64,000 nt of DNA from Porodaedalea pini (lineage: Eukaryota > Basidiomycota > Agaricomycetes > Hymenochaetales > Hymenochaetaceae): assembly GCA_002794775.1 (NCBI GenBank), contig NBAY01000026.1, positions 434,001-498,000 on the forward strand, given 5' to 3'. Below the pieces are notes generated by a model. That model was not told the DNA's origin. It made no database searches and saw only the letters and a program-made list of their open reading frames with translations. A program made the translations under genes and the position numbers. This document shows positions 45,342 to 57,526 of the stretch, one piece after another. The stretch's first letter is position 1, and every line of letters starts with the position of its first letter.

Positions 45342-46900
45342 TGTCGATGTGCTTGGGGAGGGATGAGGAGGAGGCGAAAGGATGGGAAAGCGATATGGAG
45401 CTTGACTTACTTATGTCGCTCGTGTCGTAAGTTACATGCGGGGTAGGTGTGGACTAGTCCACTTCAAGACTCTCAGTCCTCGCTTCTGCAATTGCAGCGT
45501 CGACGTTGCAAACACCGTCCTCGCCGTCAATGGCACCGTTCTCAGCGACGATGACAGACGTCGGCCGTCTGTCGAGTGTCGAGTGTGCTGTAGAGAGATA
45601 GCGGCGCTGCTGGCGGAGTACGCAGTGGGCGCATTGGCGGTTAAGTAGCAACACGTGTTGTCATCGCACGTGATCCTGTGATGAACTTCACACACGTTTT
45701 TTCCCGATGCCTCTATTAGAAAGAGCATAGTCATGGGACTCCCAACACACGTTCAGTATTCACAGCTCCCGTCTTCAGTTCAATCAGTTCAATCCCAGAC
45801 TGAATACCCATCTTGTCTCCACCCCAATATCATACCGACCGGTTTTACTTTGCGTCATCAACAGATTCAATACATCGCCACCTCGCACGGCCGTAACTCG
45901 TTCTCAACCCAGACACTTCCACACCATCAGCCAGCTGCGCCCACCTGAGCGCCTCGAGGTCGATCTGCATCTCGGCACTCCCAGAGAGCCACACATCCTT
46001 CACTTCGAGCTGCGTGCCACATTTGGGTTTCGTCCTCATTTGGGATGGAGCATGGTTCAAGACGTCAACTCTGCTTGTCACGGTATTTGCGCCCGCAGCG
46101 CATGGAATACTTGTCATCGCGTCTTATCGCACTGGCTGTCTTCGCAATGTATCTGAATCTCGCCGTGACACAATTCTTTTTTGCAATGTATCATCGCAGC
46201 TAGAAATATCAGCGCGGGCTCAGATACAATCGACCGCGAAGACGTCTCGGCATCGGGTTGACCTCAATCACGGCACTCAGCTCAACTCCAACTCTGAGCC
46301 AGAGTTTCCGAGTCCCCTCTCTAACTCCTCTGCCGACCTACCTCGCACTCTTCTCGCTTCTCCTTCCGCGCCCCCTTCGTGGATCCCCTTCTCTTCTCGC
46401 TCGCCTTTCTCCCTTGCCTTCCTTCCGTCTTCTCAGCGAAGAACGGCCCTGCTCCGTGGACTTTTTACCGGTCGTGTGCACACCAACAGGTCTGCAAAGC
46501 ATTACAACACCATATCCATATGTGCACATTATGGACCGATCACAATCGCACTTTAAGAGCCCGGACGCGGGCTCGGACCACGCTTCTTCGTCACTTCACC
46601 GGACTATGAGCGGACTCGCATGGATTTGACGCAACAGTGACTCCTGCTAGCGTACGTCGTACGCCGCTCGATCGCATTGCACTCAACCGAGGACAACTGT
46701 AGAATCCATGAGAGATTTTAATTAAGATTTGGTCTGAATGGGTATGTACGCGCTCGCTCCCCAATTCCGTCCATTATGTGATTCCAAGACTTCCTTTAGT
46801 TCTGCAGGCATGCTCCGGGATATTCGCACCTCCTATCTCCTCCACAGCAATAACTGGGACTCGACCCTGCGGGTATCCCCTATCAGTATGCTAGCCCATC
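45342..46900. other. No convincing gene
   Basis: Overlapping frames on both strands from 45,430 to 46,630 lack family resemblance. The left end holds the promoter of the - strand low-complexity gene. Confidence 0.45.
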
Positions 46901-46917
46901 TTCTTCCCCATGATTTC

Positions 46918-48060
46918 GAGACTAGTACACTGAGGGGGCCGATGCATGCTTCTTCGTCACCTTACTACCACTTGCGTGAGCATGACGCAAATCGCTTGAA
47001 GCAACGAAAATTATCGTTCTTCCAACACTTGGTCGTTTCGACTCGTCAACATCCAGCCGCAAGAAAGATGCCCTTGACGTCTAGAGAAGGAAAATGAAGT
47101 AATTTGATAGGTCCGTCTTTCGTCACTTTGAAGGCTTCTCTAGATCTTGTGTACTCTAAGCCGACTTCTGTGTCCGCAAATACACTGCGAAGATGAACAT
47201 AACAACGCTATCTCCTATCAGATTCTTTGTACCTACCAGATCAAATAGTTTGAGCACTACTTTTGCTCTTTTCACCGTCATCATACAAGAGCTGACGAGC
47301 CCACAGGTAACATGCGCCGTGCAAAGGGGTGAATACAGACATAATGTATCGCTGAACAGCTCTGTTGCCGTCGCAGTCGAGTAACCCACGTATTCTTCCT
47401 GTGCAACACTTGCGAGCGCATGCCTCCCGCGGAAGTTCCCACTATCGCTCACCATCTTTTTCGTATGCATCCTCAATCCGGACTATGTTGTTCCCGGCCT
47501 GAGAAGCGCCGCTCATCTTAGAAAAAAAAACTGGAATTCAGTGACTTATTCGTCCTCGTATGGCGTCGTATATTTCCTCCGCGGGAGCATTTCGCTGAAG
47601 TAGCCGGACCATGCCTCTTCATCACCTCGCCGCAGTTCGTGTGGGTATGACACGCGCTTATAAGAACATTATGTTTCTACTCAGAAACGTCCAGGCGAAG
47701 GGAGTTTGCCTTGAATTCTAGAAAGAGGAAAGAAATTGAGTTGATATGCTCGTCCAGATATTGTGTGTTTTAAGCTGACTTTTGCCTCCACGGGCATGTT
47801 CCCGCGATGAGTACCATCCTGCCTCTACCAGAGTCTTTGCGCCTACCTACTTAAATGCCTCCACAGTAACTAGATTACTGGAAAAGCAAAGCACACACTG
47901 TGTTGTGTAAGAGGTTGATACTAGACACCATGAAAGCTCTGATATTATCGAAGTTGAATAACCATTTTTCCCTTTGCGTCTCTGACAGGACACGTCTTTC
48001 GCAACAGTTCCTGCTATCGCTCGCCATCTCCTTCACATACATCAGCACTCGTCGGACTCT
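46918..48060. repeat. Diverged tandem duplication, unit about 0.6 kb
   Basis: Unit 1 (about 46918-47490) and unit 2 (about 47580-48060) align in order through several anchors. These include 'catgcttcttcgtcacc', 'cttgacgtctagagaagg', 'ctctaagccgacttctg' and 'ctatcgctcaccatct' with their diverged partners. The offset shrinks from about 665 to 570 bp by indels. Neither unit has a clear open frame. Confidence 0.6.
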
Positions 48061-50224
48061 TTTGTTTCCGGTGCCTCATCGGGACAAATACTTGGACTGT
48101 AGGATTTATTCGTGCTGAGACAATCAAATCTCATCGTAGTGTATATCTTTTCCATATGCATGCGAAACCATTTCTTCGATATGAAAAGCACCATGCAAGG
48201 CTCCATGATCTCGCAACACGTACGTGCGGTATACTCATGCTACGCGGTGCGCTCCTTACGATAATACATGCAGCATCCACAAGCTAGCTCGTCGCACCTT
48301 GAGGCAGCAAACTGCTATCAACTGTCTATCGGCGCTCGATGATTCTGAACTTGCTCCTTTGGGTACTTGTCTCCAAGCTTTCGAGTGCGTCTGTTGGCGA
48401 GTGAATGTGATTATCCACACCGTCGTGACCATCGTCTGCATTCTGAGCGGCCTCGAGGCTGGCGCGCGCAGACCCATCCTAGTCGAAAGATCGAGGTTTG
48501 TAAAGCTTGTACTGAATCATTTCAGATGCCAGCGTACCTAATCACGACTCCCTTTTCCCGAGTTTCCGCAAACATCCTCCCGTCAGTCTGTCCCGTGCCG
48601 CCTAGCGTCGACACTTCCGATGCTTCCCGCTCGGTCACAGTTAATGATCACATATAGCTGCGTCACTACATTCACTGGCACAAGAAATCGACCTGCAATC
48701 TCAGTCTCAAAGGCACGCTTCTCCCTCCTTTGCTCGTCCTTCCTAGCGGATTGGGAGGGTGCAGATCCAGCTGCAGGGCGCGTTAGCCTCTCCGCGCTAG
48801 AATCAGAAGCACAGCATGTGTTGGGAAGGGGGTGATCCGAGTTCCCGCTGACTCTAGGCACACTCATCTCCGGGCTCGTCGTTTCAATCTCAATCTTAAT
48901 CTTATTAGCGGTCCTGAGACCCACAAGCCAGAAATCGAGTGCGCACTCTGAACACGGCGATGATGCTGAGGATGTGTCTTCGACATGCAGTCAGTCGTGC
49001 GCAGTACGCATGTATCACTTTTCCATCTGCACAAGGCACTTCGGGACGAACTTACTGTGCTTTCTGTAAAGTAAGGTAGTTACGGCGAGATTAATCTCAT
49101 CGGACAGTGTGTCTAAATAGAAATATGCCTATCGCTATGGGTTACAATTCTTCCGGACTTCACTTCTCCATTCCTAAATACAGCTTACAGTTGAAATTTG
49201 CTGAGACTAGCGAAGGACGAATTCGAGTACGAAAGTGTGAATCACTGTGCACATTTGAATGTCATGTTCCACTTGATTTATTTTTTTCCCTGCTTTTCAT
49301 TTATTCTGATCTACTGATCTACTGTTGCATTGTTTCATAGCCGTTTCACCTCCCGAGTTTCTCCCGTCGGTTTCGCCCGACTCGGCGAATTATTGCGTCG
49401 TTGTTGACCTCACAATCCGATGGACGCTCATTCCATGTAGTTCAGCTGATTCTAAGGCCCGAGTTTAAAGCGAGATGTTGGTGTACCTCATCCCTCAAGC
49501 CTTCCCGTAGCGACTCTTGACTCTCAAGATGTCAAGTTCCTAATTAGTAATTATAGACAACGGACGCGTCGCGACGCGTTTTCGCCACGTGATCAGTTGT
49601 ACAGATCAATCCATCGACTTCAAACTGCTTCATCTTAGTCTTTCATCTTTGCGCTCCGAGCCCGTCTATCGATATTGACTCGGACATGAAGGATATCTGT
49701 GATCGGCACTATGCTATGCACTTCGTTCTCTATCGGAGATGCAGTTGCGCGCAACACGTGGCGTGGAGCGTGGAGTTCAACTGGGCGCCATATTGGCGGA
49801 CACAGAATCCTAGATTGCTGAGGACAAATTTTCAAGCTTGGAAAAGGCTCAGTCTTGGTTCCCTTGAGCTTGACAATAATTTATCAGCCTGATTAAGATG
49901 TCCCACTGCGTCGCGTGTGGGGTAAACAAGATTTGCTTAGATTGGGTAGCTTGTGCCGTATTCCTCGTCGACGATTGGCTCGCACACCACTCTATCAACG
50001 GAACGTGAACCGCGGGCGCTCATAGCATCACTAGGATGCCGTCGGTCAAGAAAGGCCAGCAGGGTCTCTGCGCTCGATCCGTTTGGTCCAGATGCCTCAG
50101 ATACAGTTACCTTTCCGCGCTCAAGCGCCCACGAATGGATCGCTGACTCGTGGGTATTAGTCACGCACATATCATGCATATAAAGTGCGTACTTTCTCTC
50201 TTTAAGTTTTCTGACGTGTTCAGC
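48061..50224. other. No convincing gene
   Basis: Short frames only (e.g. 48224-48541 +). The right end is the upstream region of the P450 pseudogene. Confidence 0.45.
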
Positions 50225-52471
50225 ATGCCGCTCTTACAGGCACACCATTATTCTGGTCTCCCGATACTCGATGTGCGCGACGCTTTCCTGTTCGTCGTAG
50301 CAGGTGCTTTGGTAGGTTCCATTTCATAGTGTCTTTTCAGACCCCACTTGTTGTATAGTCTTTTAGGCAACTCATCTTATTTACAAACGATACGAAGTGC
50401 AGCCATCAAGTTACATTCCGACTTTTCTTCTACTCGTCCTGGCACCGTACCTCTCCGCTCGTTCTTCCTCGTTCCACACTTTACTTCTACAGCGATCATC
50501 TGCCTTGTCGGTGCTGGAACCTTCTATACCTCACTCCTGACGAGCATCGCATTATACCGTCTTTCTCCATGACGTCCTCTAGCGCGGCACCCCGGTCCTA
50601 TCCTCGCGAAGCTCTCAAAGTTCTGGACCGTGTATGTCATCGTGAGGGGCAGGCATCTGTGTGTGATGTCGGATTTGCACAAGAAATGCGGACCATACGT
50701 GAGGACGGGTGGGTTATTGTCGCCGAAGAGCTTGATAGACACTTATGCTTACGACTGTGATTGCTGCCATAGGCCCGAACGAAGTCTCGTTCGTGGACGT
50801 GGTCCTCGTACCTGCTTTCCTCGCTCCTGACATGCCTAAGGGTCCGAGTAATGCATTATATTTTTTTCCACTGGTCGATTTCTGATCTTGATTCATGATA
50901 CATAGTATGGGATGGACGGCGAAATTCTGATGCCCCGCCGGCTCTCATTGCGACTCGCAGCAGCAAAGAGCGTCTTCTGGTCGCATTAATTCAGTAGTGT
51001 ATCAGTCCGTCAATTTCAACCCATACTTTCACGTAGGGCATTGCAGCTCGTGGAGGAGCTTGAGAAACGCGCTGTCGCAGGCGAAGGCGTTTATTTGGTC
51101 GAGTGGATGTCTGACTTCGCGTATGAGGCGTTCTCGCCTACTGTTCATTGGGATGCAGCGCTGATCGGTTATTCTGGATGTAGATTCGACTTCATGGGCG
51201 ACATGGTGTGAGTAATTATAACATTATGAATTATTTTCCATGCTGAAACTCCGACGATTTCTTCGGCGGTGGGTTTGAGCTCATGAAGGGGGGTGATGCT
51301 AACGGAGTCTGGAAGCTGATGGATGAGAGAATCGAGTTAGTGAACTTGCAGATCGTCTAAATACTTGTTTCGTTGACTGCTTTCTCACTTTCCAGCGATG
51401 TCGCTCGGCAGATGCACCTTCCATGGGCAACATGGTTATTCCTCAAAGCTCCGTACATATCAGGTAAAATCGTGAAGTTCCGAAACTTGACAATCCCGCG
51501 CGCGACCCAGCGGAGGGTGAACGGCCCGACCGTGAAAGATCTGGTCTACCATCCCGTGCGTGTCAAATACCTATCAAACTGCTCTCCCCCATTAGAACTG
51601 GAACTAATAACAGACTAAATTTATTTTCCAGATCAACGAGGCCAACCAACGCAGTGTAAAGCGTTCGCCCGAGCTGAAGGAAATTGTCGCGAATGGAGAG
51701 CTTGCGATCGTTGCGGGCTCAGATGCGACATCGACGACACTAAGCGGCCCTTTCTACTACTTGCTCAAGCACTCCGAATATTACGCGCGTCTGCAAGCAG
51801 AGGTCGACGTTGCGTTCCCACCAGGGGAAGGAGATCCATTTGATGCGTCACGTCTCGCCGAGATGAATTGCCTCAATGCTGTCATGTACGTCTTCCTTTG
51901 TTATTGAGCATATCATAATCTGATGCGGCTATTTCCATTCAGTAATGCCGCGATGCGCCTGCAGCCCTCGGTGCCGACACTTTTACATCGTGCACCGGAG
52001 GAAGGTATGGGTGGAAAGTGGATCGGAGAGCAATGCGTGAACAATATCATTGAAGAATTCTAGTCTGTTTCTGATCCTCTGCTCGAATGTTTCAGCTTCA
52101 TAAGCGAAGGGACCGCCGTAAACGTACCTCCATACGTTCTGCATCGTGATTCACGCTACTTCTCGCTTAAGACCGATGAGTTCTGGCCCGATCACTGGCT
52201 GCAAGGACAGACCTCGCCGCTCAAGGGCGGGAAATCGAAGCCGGTCATCACGAACACAGCTACATTCATCCCATTCTCGGCTGGAAATCGGAACTGCGCA
52301 GGAAAGAATTTCGCAATCGAGGAGATGAGGGTCGTCGCTGCGCTCCTCATGCAGCGTTTTGAGATGCGTTTCGTGGATGGATGTGATCCATGTGCGTGCG
52401 AGGGGAAATTGGTGGATATGTTCGTTATGAAAGTCGGCGAGGTTCTCGTCATGCTTAGGCCTACGGCGTGA
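50225..52471 (+). pseudogene. Cytochrome P450 2 of the local family, pseudogene
   Basis: Collinear with P450 1 and P450 4. The anchor exon reads [18 protein letters not shown] from ATG 50225. A frameshift near 50455-50460 separates [15 protein letters not shown] from FFLVPHF. At 50571-50573 a TGA replaces the Trp of the '[12 protein letters not shown]' hinge. Near 50985 a TAA interrupts the 'VFWSHAFS' segment after another small indel. The I-helix reads AGSDATSTTLSG. In the K-helix the ExxR glutamate is lost (AAMRLQP instead of ETMRLQP, about 51955). The haem loop [13 protein letters not shown] is still present near 52270, and the end is at 52471. Loss of ExxR and three breaks mean no working enzyme. 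It is probably a tandem-duplication relic. Confidence 0.85.
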
Positions 52472-54208
52472 TAAGAAGGGTGAGGCTGAGCTTGCGAAGG
52501 AGCCATGCCTGCGTTGTCAGCTTGTTTCGTAACTCTGTACTAATCGTACGATAGTCATATTATAGAAATTGTGCATCAGCATTCCGTCTCCTTACATCAA
52601 CAGATAAATCATCTTGGTAGAGTGACTATGGGAAGGAAACAGAAGCACCCGAGAGGGGGAAGGGTTCATAGCTCATGAGTCGGACCGTCGTCGTCGCAGA
52701 CCAGCACTTCCGAGTATGAATTGTGAACTGCTGTATCATCGGCTCGACAAGAACAAGCGCCATTACAGTGGGCCAAGCTCTATCCGGAGGGAGGTGTAGA
52801 AGAACTCGCGGCTGTCCACCTGAGCGAGTTCACGGGGGCACAACGGATGTGCATTACGCGTTGCGGTTTATGTCGTACAGAAACAGTAGACGTCGCTAAT
52901 GCTTTTATGGGATACGAGTTGCAGTGTCGCACAAGGGATATTGGGTGTCATGGACGTTGATGTGGGCCTTCAGGTGGGTGTTGTGATGGAAGACGTGTTT
53001 GCGACTATGCGAGCCGCGGCCGACATTGAGAGTCGAAATCTGTGCAGGACATTTTGAAAATCTTCCCGTACTCCTATGTTAGATTGATCTTGTAAGAGAA
53101 GAAAAGCTACGAGTACCATTTTACGACGTAGGATGGTAGACAAGGCAGGGTGCATGAACGAGTGGTGCTGTATCCTCACATGTTCAGTATGCCTAGGACG
53201 AAAGCGCAGTCCCACTGGCAAAGACAGAACTCGAGGCTCACTCATTCCGGGCCAAAACGTGGACGCGATTGCCTTGAAAGAGTGCTCAGACCAAAGCGCA
53301 GTCTTGCAAAGACAAACCTCATGGCCATCGCTTTCCGCGCCAAAACATGGCCGCGGATTATACGCTTTTTTTGGACAATGACCTCTTTCTCATATCCGGC
53401 AGAAGTCAACTAGCTTAAGTCAACAAAAGGAAAACAGTTCGCCAGCCTTGAGTACGACAGCACCCGACGTATCGTAGAAAACAAAGCAGCCAGGAAAAGG
53501 CGGAGGGTAACTCATCGGAATTCATGAGCTTTGATACATATTCTTCGGTTCCAAGGCATGTTTTCGGCTTTTCCAGCAGGTCAAAAGGCGGTCAACGAAG
53601 TTGAATACTTTTAAACGAGAAACGAAGGTCACGTGAATGTGCTTTGATCTCGGCCGAAACCGCACCGTACTCGGCCCACGACTTTGTCAAAGTTCAAACA
53701 TGACGACTTAGATGCGCCTCTTTAAGTGGGAGAGGCTCTTTTGCTTTTTCTACTGGTCGTACTCGAATAATGAGGAGGGGATAGTGCAAACATCGCTCTC
53801 AGGTTTGCACCCTGATTGTACATACCCAACCTAGTTCCCAGCCCTAAAAGCGCGCAAAGTAACACGAGAATGCACTTCTACTGCTCTCACTCGTCGCCTA
53901 ACTTACAAAATTATGCTACTCAATTCACTCTGCAATTTGATATGACTCATCAATGGCGGAACAATTGACTAGTAAATCTCGCTACTGTCTATATGTCATG
54001 CTCAAACTTGAATGATATCAGCAAGCTCGCAAAACATGCAACCCTCAAAACTATCCTCTTGGATTTGCGTTACGATAGCAAACATGGAATATTGCGCCCT
54101 GGCAGATTGAAAGTGTGCAAACTAGCTTCATAAGAAGTTGCTCCCCCCAGACATTTTCACCTGCTATTCTAAACAGCTCACCGCACGTCTCCATCGAGTC
54201 TCGCCACC
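52472..54208. other. Intergenic with a short tandem duplication
   Basis: No gene recognised. Contains the duplicated ~70-bp block annotated separately. Confidence 0.5.
53201..53359. repeat. ~70-bp direct duplication, two units
   Basis: Units 53201-53270 and 53293-53359 share 'aaagcgcagtc', 'gcaaagaca', 'ttccgsgccaaaac' and 'gcg(g)att' in the same order. They are about 75-80% alike by eye. Not coding. Confidence 0.7.
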
Positions 54209-54681
54209 ATGCCCAAGGATAGCATGTTTCTTAGAATTCTTCTCGCCATCGTGTGCTTGTACGTTTATCCTAATGATATTCTCTTCCTGCTTCACTTCTA
54301 ACGTGCCTCCGATCGTGCAGCATCTTCTCGCCTTTGGCAGTCGGTATCAGTACGTTTTAATTGTAGAATATACGTCGCGGCTTGAGCTAATTACGTCATT
54401 GACATTTGAAGAGGTCGAGATGAAGCACTGGGTGCGGAGTGGTGAGTTGGCTTCGTAGCATACGAGGAGGCTAATTTCAACGTACTTTCCTGATAGACAT
54501 TTGGATCAACATACTCCTGTTCATCTGTGGGTATTTGCCCGGTGTCATACATGGCCTGTAAGCTTTTCTCATCAGGCACGGATTAACTCGCTTTTCTGAC
54601 TCATGTATCTCTAGCTGGGTCGTTTTCAGAAGTAAGGGTGTCCTCCGCCGCAAGAAAGGCCGCAGACGTCGTAGGTACTAG
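54209..54681 (+). CDS. Pmp3-family plasma membrane proteolipid (UPF0057), 78 aa
   Basis: Five exons: 54209-54258, 54321-54349, 54412-54441, 54497-54557 and 54615-54681. They join in phase to 78 residues. The start context is gccaccATG. The protein begins MPKDSMFLRILLAIVCFI, has SPLAVGI in the first membrane segment, and INILLFICGYLPGVIHGLWV in the second. It ends with a basic tail rich in Lys and Arg. This is the Pmp3/UPF0057 pattern (PF01679), small two-helix proteins whose yeast member keeps plasma-membrane potential and salt tolerance. The usual 'GC' before the second helix is replaced here by HWVRSD. Introns are 55-62 bp with GT-AG ends. A second family member lies 0.7 kb downstream on the same strand. 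Confidence 0.8.
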
Positions 54682-55386
54682 AGAATGATTGCGGCAAGTT
54701 AGGGTGTAGTTCAGAATCACAAGACATGTCTCATACAGTATACCGTAGTAATGCTTGAATTAAGATGAGACTGGCTTAGAAATCATTGAGAATGTTGAAT
54801 CGCGAGGGAGGCACGAGGTCGGCAACAGAATGATTCTAAAGTCAGAAGAGTGCTAACTCCAATAAACCTCAGTGGTGTACAAACGAAGATGCATCCAGTA
54901 CGTACCTCAGACACGCATAAACGTTTTATAAAAATCCAGAACCTAGTTGACCGTATATTTGATTGAGTGGATACTTGAAATTAACTCGCTCCAGCTCGAA
55001 ACTAGAGGCGAGTGTAGAAAATATTAATATAACAAAGAGAACGACGGCACAGAAACAACGTTGCGTACAAAGTAGAAAAATATGCATTTATACCGTGTTC
55101 TTTCTCGAGCCTGTTTGACTAGAGCTCAATAGGTGGTTGCTGGTTGTGAACCTATCCAGACTGCAGATGTCCTCTCGCTGTTCTATTCCAAACAAAGAAC
55201 TTCTAGTCGGGACCCGGATTCGAGCCATAAATAGACGCAGTGGCTCTAACGCTTATGTATGTCAGATCACACCAGTGACGTCACTTCTGAGTCGTAGACC
55301 CGGATGCGCTCCATTCCGCAGTCCGCATATAAGTTGTCGCCACTGCAGCTTTCCAACTCTCAACTCTCATTTCCACCTAGACCATC
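54682..55386. other. Intergenic between the two Pmp3 genes
   Basis: Nothing recognised; includes the promoter of the second Pmp3 gene. Confidence 0.5.
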
Positions 55387-55923
55387 ATGACTAGCGGCGT
55401 ATCTCCCACTTCGAATGTACTCCTCTACTTTCTAGGAATGTGGGTCTCTCCCGTCTTCATCTCGGAACGCTTGACGGTCCTGACTGTAAAACACGCAGAA
55501 TCCTTCCACCACTCGCTGTTCTACTCGGTAAGCAAAATAGTGGGCTCTTATTGTGCTTTTGAGACGTGTCTCATGCTTTGGACTGTAGACCGAGGGTTTG
55601 GAGTTGGTGAGAAGATTGGACTATCGGCTACACTTTCGCATTGCTTATGCTTCCCCTCTAGACTTCATAATCAACATCTGCCTGACCATCCTCGCCTGGA
55701 TCCCTGGTATAATCCACGCATGGTGCGTGCAGTTTGCGCTTCGCCTCGCAAAAAAAAAGACTTTAATCTTGTTCGTCCGATTAAAACTAGGTATCTTATC
55801 TCGGTAAAGGAGCGCTCCACTGGCGCCGCCTACCCAGTCGCACCAGTCGGTGGCACAGCGCCACTCCATACGACCGCTCCAGCCACGACGACTGCTCCGG
55901 GAACCGCTGCCGGCACGTATTAA
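55387..55923 (+). CDS. Pmp3-family proteolipid with Ala/Thr-rich tail, 97 aa
   Basis: Five exons: 55387-55439, 55499-55527, 55589-55606, 55662-55722 and 55791-55923. They give 97 residues in phase. The sequence reads MTSGVSPTSNVLLYFLG, then IILPPLAVLLDRGFGVD across two introns, then FIINICLTILAWIPGIIHAW, the hallmark second helix of UPF0057 proteins. The usual 'RGC' is 'RGF' here. The C-terminal 40 residues after YLISVKER are rich in Pro, Ala and Thr, unlike the basic tail of its neighbour. Such a tail could face the outside or cytosol; unknown. Role by family: plasma-membrane or endomembrane potential and stress tolerance. It is paired with the gene at 54.2 kb but diverged, so the duplication is old. 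Confidence 0.8.
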   Translation: MTSGVSPTSNVLLYFLGMWVSPVFISERLTVLTVKHAESFHHSLFYSVSKIVGSYCAFETCLMLWTVDRGFGVGEKIGLSATLSHCLCFPSRLHNQHLPDHPRLDPWYNPRMVRAVCASPRKKKDFNLVRPIKTRYLISVKERSTGAAYPVAPVGGTAPLHTTAPATTTAPGTAAGTY

Positions 55924-56461
55924 ATAACTTTTCGAGGCGAGTAAATCCGACATGATGGACGAATTGAATACAAGAAGGAACGGATTGTTGTTTATTTAAC
56001 GATGAAGTTGGAATTGTAACTGTCTCTCAAAGTACATATGTTAATTTTAGTATCCGAAAGTCACTCGCACAGATGATTGTCGCTCCTCGGAGATTCTATC
56101 TAGTCTAAGTGTTGTTAGGTCACCAATCCTTCGAAGCCACGATAATTGTTCACTTAATATGCCATTGCATTCCATGAAAACCACAAATGCACCTAGCTGT
56201 CACGGTCGCAGTGCATCTGGAAAATGTGCAAAGTGGCCTGTGGCTGCCATACTAATTGGCTGTGGCCAGCGGGTTATACGAACTAATATAAGAGCATCGC
56301 CAAGGCCTCAAAGTTGGTATCACCCAGCTGCATCCTCACTCTCTCTTACTGAAGTTCAGCGCCAGACGCTGGCTCGTCTCTGCTTAGCTCTCCTATACTC
56401 ATAGTACCTTCCTTCGGTTTTTCTTTGAATCACGTTGCCGTATTCCACACCCTTCATCACT
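55924..56461. other. Intergenic
   Basis: Nothing recognised. It holds the promoter of the single-exon gene at 56462; a 'taatataaga' TATA-like word lies about 180 bp upstream of that start. Confidence 0.45.
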
Positions 56462-57526
56462 ATGCAATCCCCCAATCAATCACCTGCACGCAGCACACGC
56501 AGAGGCCCGATGGTGACATACATCCCACTTGGCCGCCCCTCACCAAACACCCCTCAGCGGCCTCGCTTACCTAGCTATCCGGTCGAAGGACGTTTGCCGC
56601 CTCAAAGCACCGCTTCGCCGCAGCGAACCTCAAGAGTCACGTCCGCGCCCTACTTCCCATATGACAGAAAGATACAATCTCCCGCTGAGCTCGAGAGGCT
56701 CAAGGCGCGCCGCCTGGACTATCTCAGGCAATGGGAGATGGAGCAAGACCTAGCAGAAGTTGAAGCTATGTCGGAGGATGACGGAGAGGACGAAGACGCA
56801 TATACAGAGGAGGATTCGACTCCGAGCGGGTACTCCGCATTTTCGTTCACCAACGCCGTGCAGGAGAGTCCGCAGGTCGTCTACGAAAAGAAGTGGCACG
56901 TCCTCGTCATGGCCGAAGACGTGCCCCAAGGATTTTACGCCGCTTGCATCACCTTCGCAGACTTTCCGTGGCCTATCTCAAGCTCCCAATCCATGTCCGC
57001 AGCGAACTTCTCAATCGACTGCATAAGCATGCATAGCTTCCTATACAACCAAGCCCGCCTCTCGAGACGCAAAATGGCGTACGACCGTCTTGTTGAGGAA
57101 GAGCAATTCCGCTGGGATTTGCGCGTGATAGAGACCCGAGTGCTCAGCAAGATCGTTCCAGAAGACCGCGAGGCGGTGCGCGAAGCTGCGGCGCTTGTCT
57201 TCGCGAAACTGTACGGATTGCCCGACGACGACGCCTTCGTCAGTGGAGCGAAATCGCGACTGGCGCGCGCGGCGAGCAGGAAAGTCCAGTACAGTCAGAA
57301 GAGACTGGGATTCGAAGTGTTTCTTCGGTCGTTGCAGAGTGAGGAGCGAAAACAGGTGCAGAGGCAAAAGGACGCAGCACGTATTGAGGTCCCGAAGCCT
57401 AGCGTGCCAGCGAGAACGCGCGAAACGTCCTACGGAAACCATGGACCTATCATTGCGGCGTCTGGAAGCATGAGTTATAGACCTCTAGATAGAATGGATT
57501 CTCTTTTCGGCGATTATTTGGATTAG
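56462..57526 (+). CDS. Uncharacterised basidiomycete protein, J-domain-like, HPD missing
   Basis: Single exon, ATG 56462, 354 residues. The N-terminal third is Pro/Ser-rich and disordered; then come a helix (AELERLKARRLDYLRQWEME) and an acidic stretch. The ordered part holds KWHVLVMAEDVPQGFYAACI and TFADFPWPI. It continues with EEEQFRWDLRVIETRVLSKI and PEDREAVREAAALVFAKLYG. From memory this matches a large basidiomycete family in which the corresponding helix reads 'RWHPDKF...VLPKV', a degenerate J-domain. Here the HPD tripeptide is replaced (RWDLRVIE), so Hsp70 stimulation is not expected. The function is unknown and the family call is moderate. Intact and intronless, unlike its neighbours. 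Confidence 0.55.
   Translation: MQSPNQSPARSTRRGPMVTYIPLGRPSPNTPQRPRLPSYPVEGRLPPQSTASPQRTSRVTSAPYFPYDRKIQSPAELERLKARRLDYLRQWEMEQDLAEVEAMSEDDGEDEDAYTEEDSTPSGYSAFSFTNAVQESPQVVYEKKWHVLVMAEDVPQGFYAACITFADFPWPISSSQSMSAANFSIDCISMHSFLYNQARLSRRKMAYDRLVEEEQFRWDLRVIETRVLSKIVPEDREAVREAAALVFAKLYGLPDDDAFVSGAKSRLARAASRKVQYSQKRLGFEVFLRSLQSEERKQVQRQKDAARIEVPKPSVPARTRETSYGNHGPIIAASGSMSYRPLDRMDSLFGDYLD

Noticed and set aside
46014..46629. Overlapping 180- and 123-codon + strand frames
   Set aside because: Ser/Pro/Leu-rich composition in alternative frames of the same DNA, with no family match, splice sites or conserved motif.
55205..55240. 'ggattcgag' word suggesting a second - strand tRNA T-arm
   Set aside because: No acceptor or anticodon stem can be formed around it.
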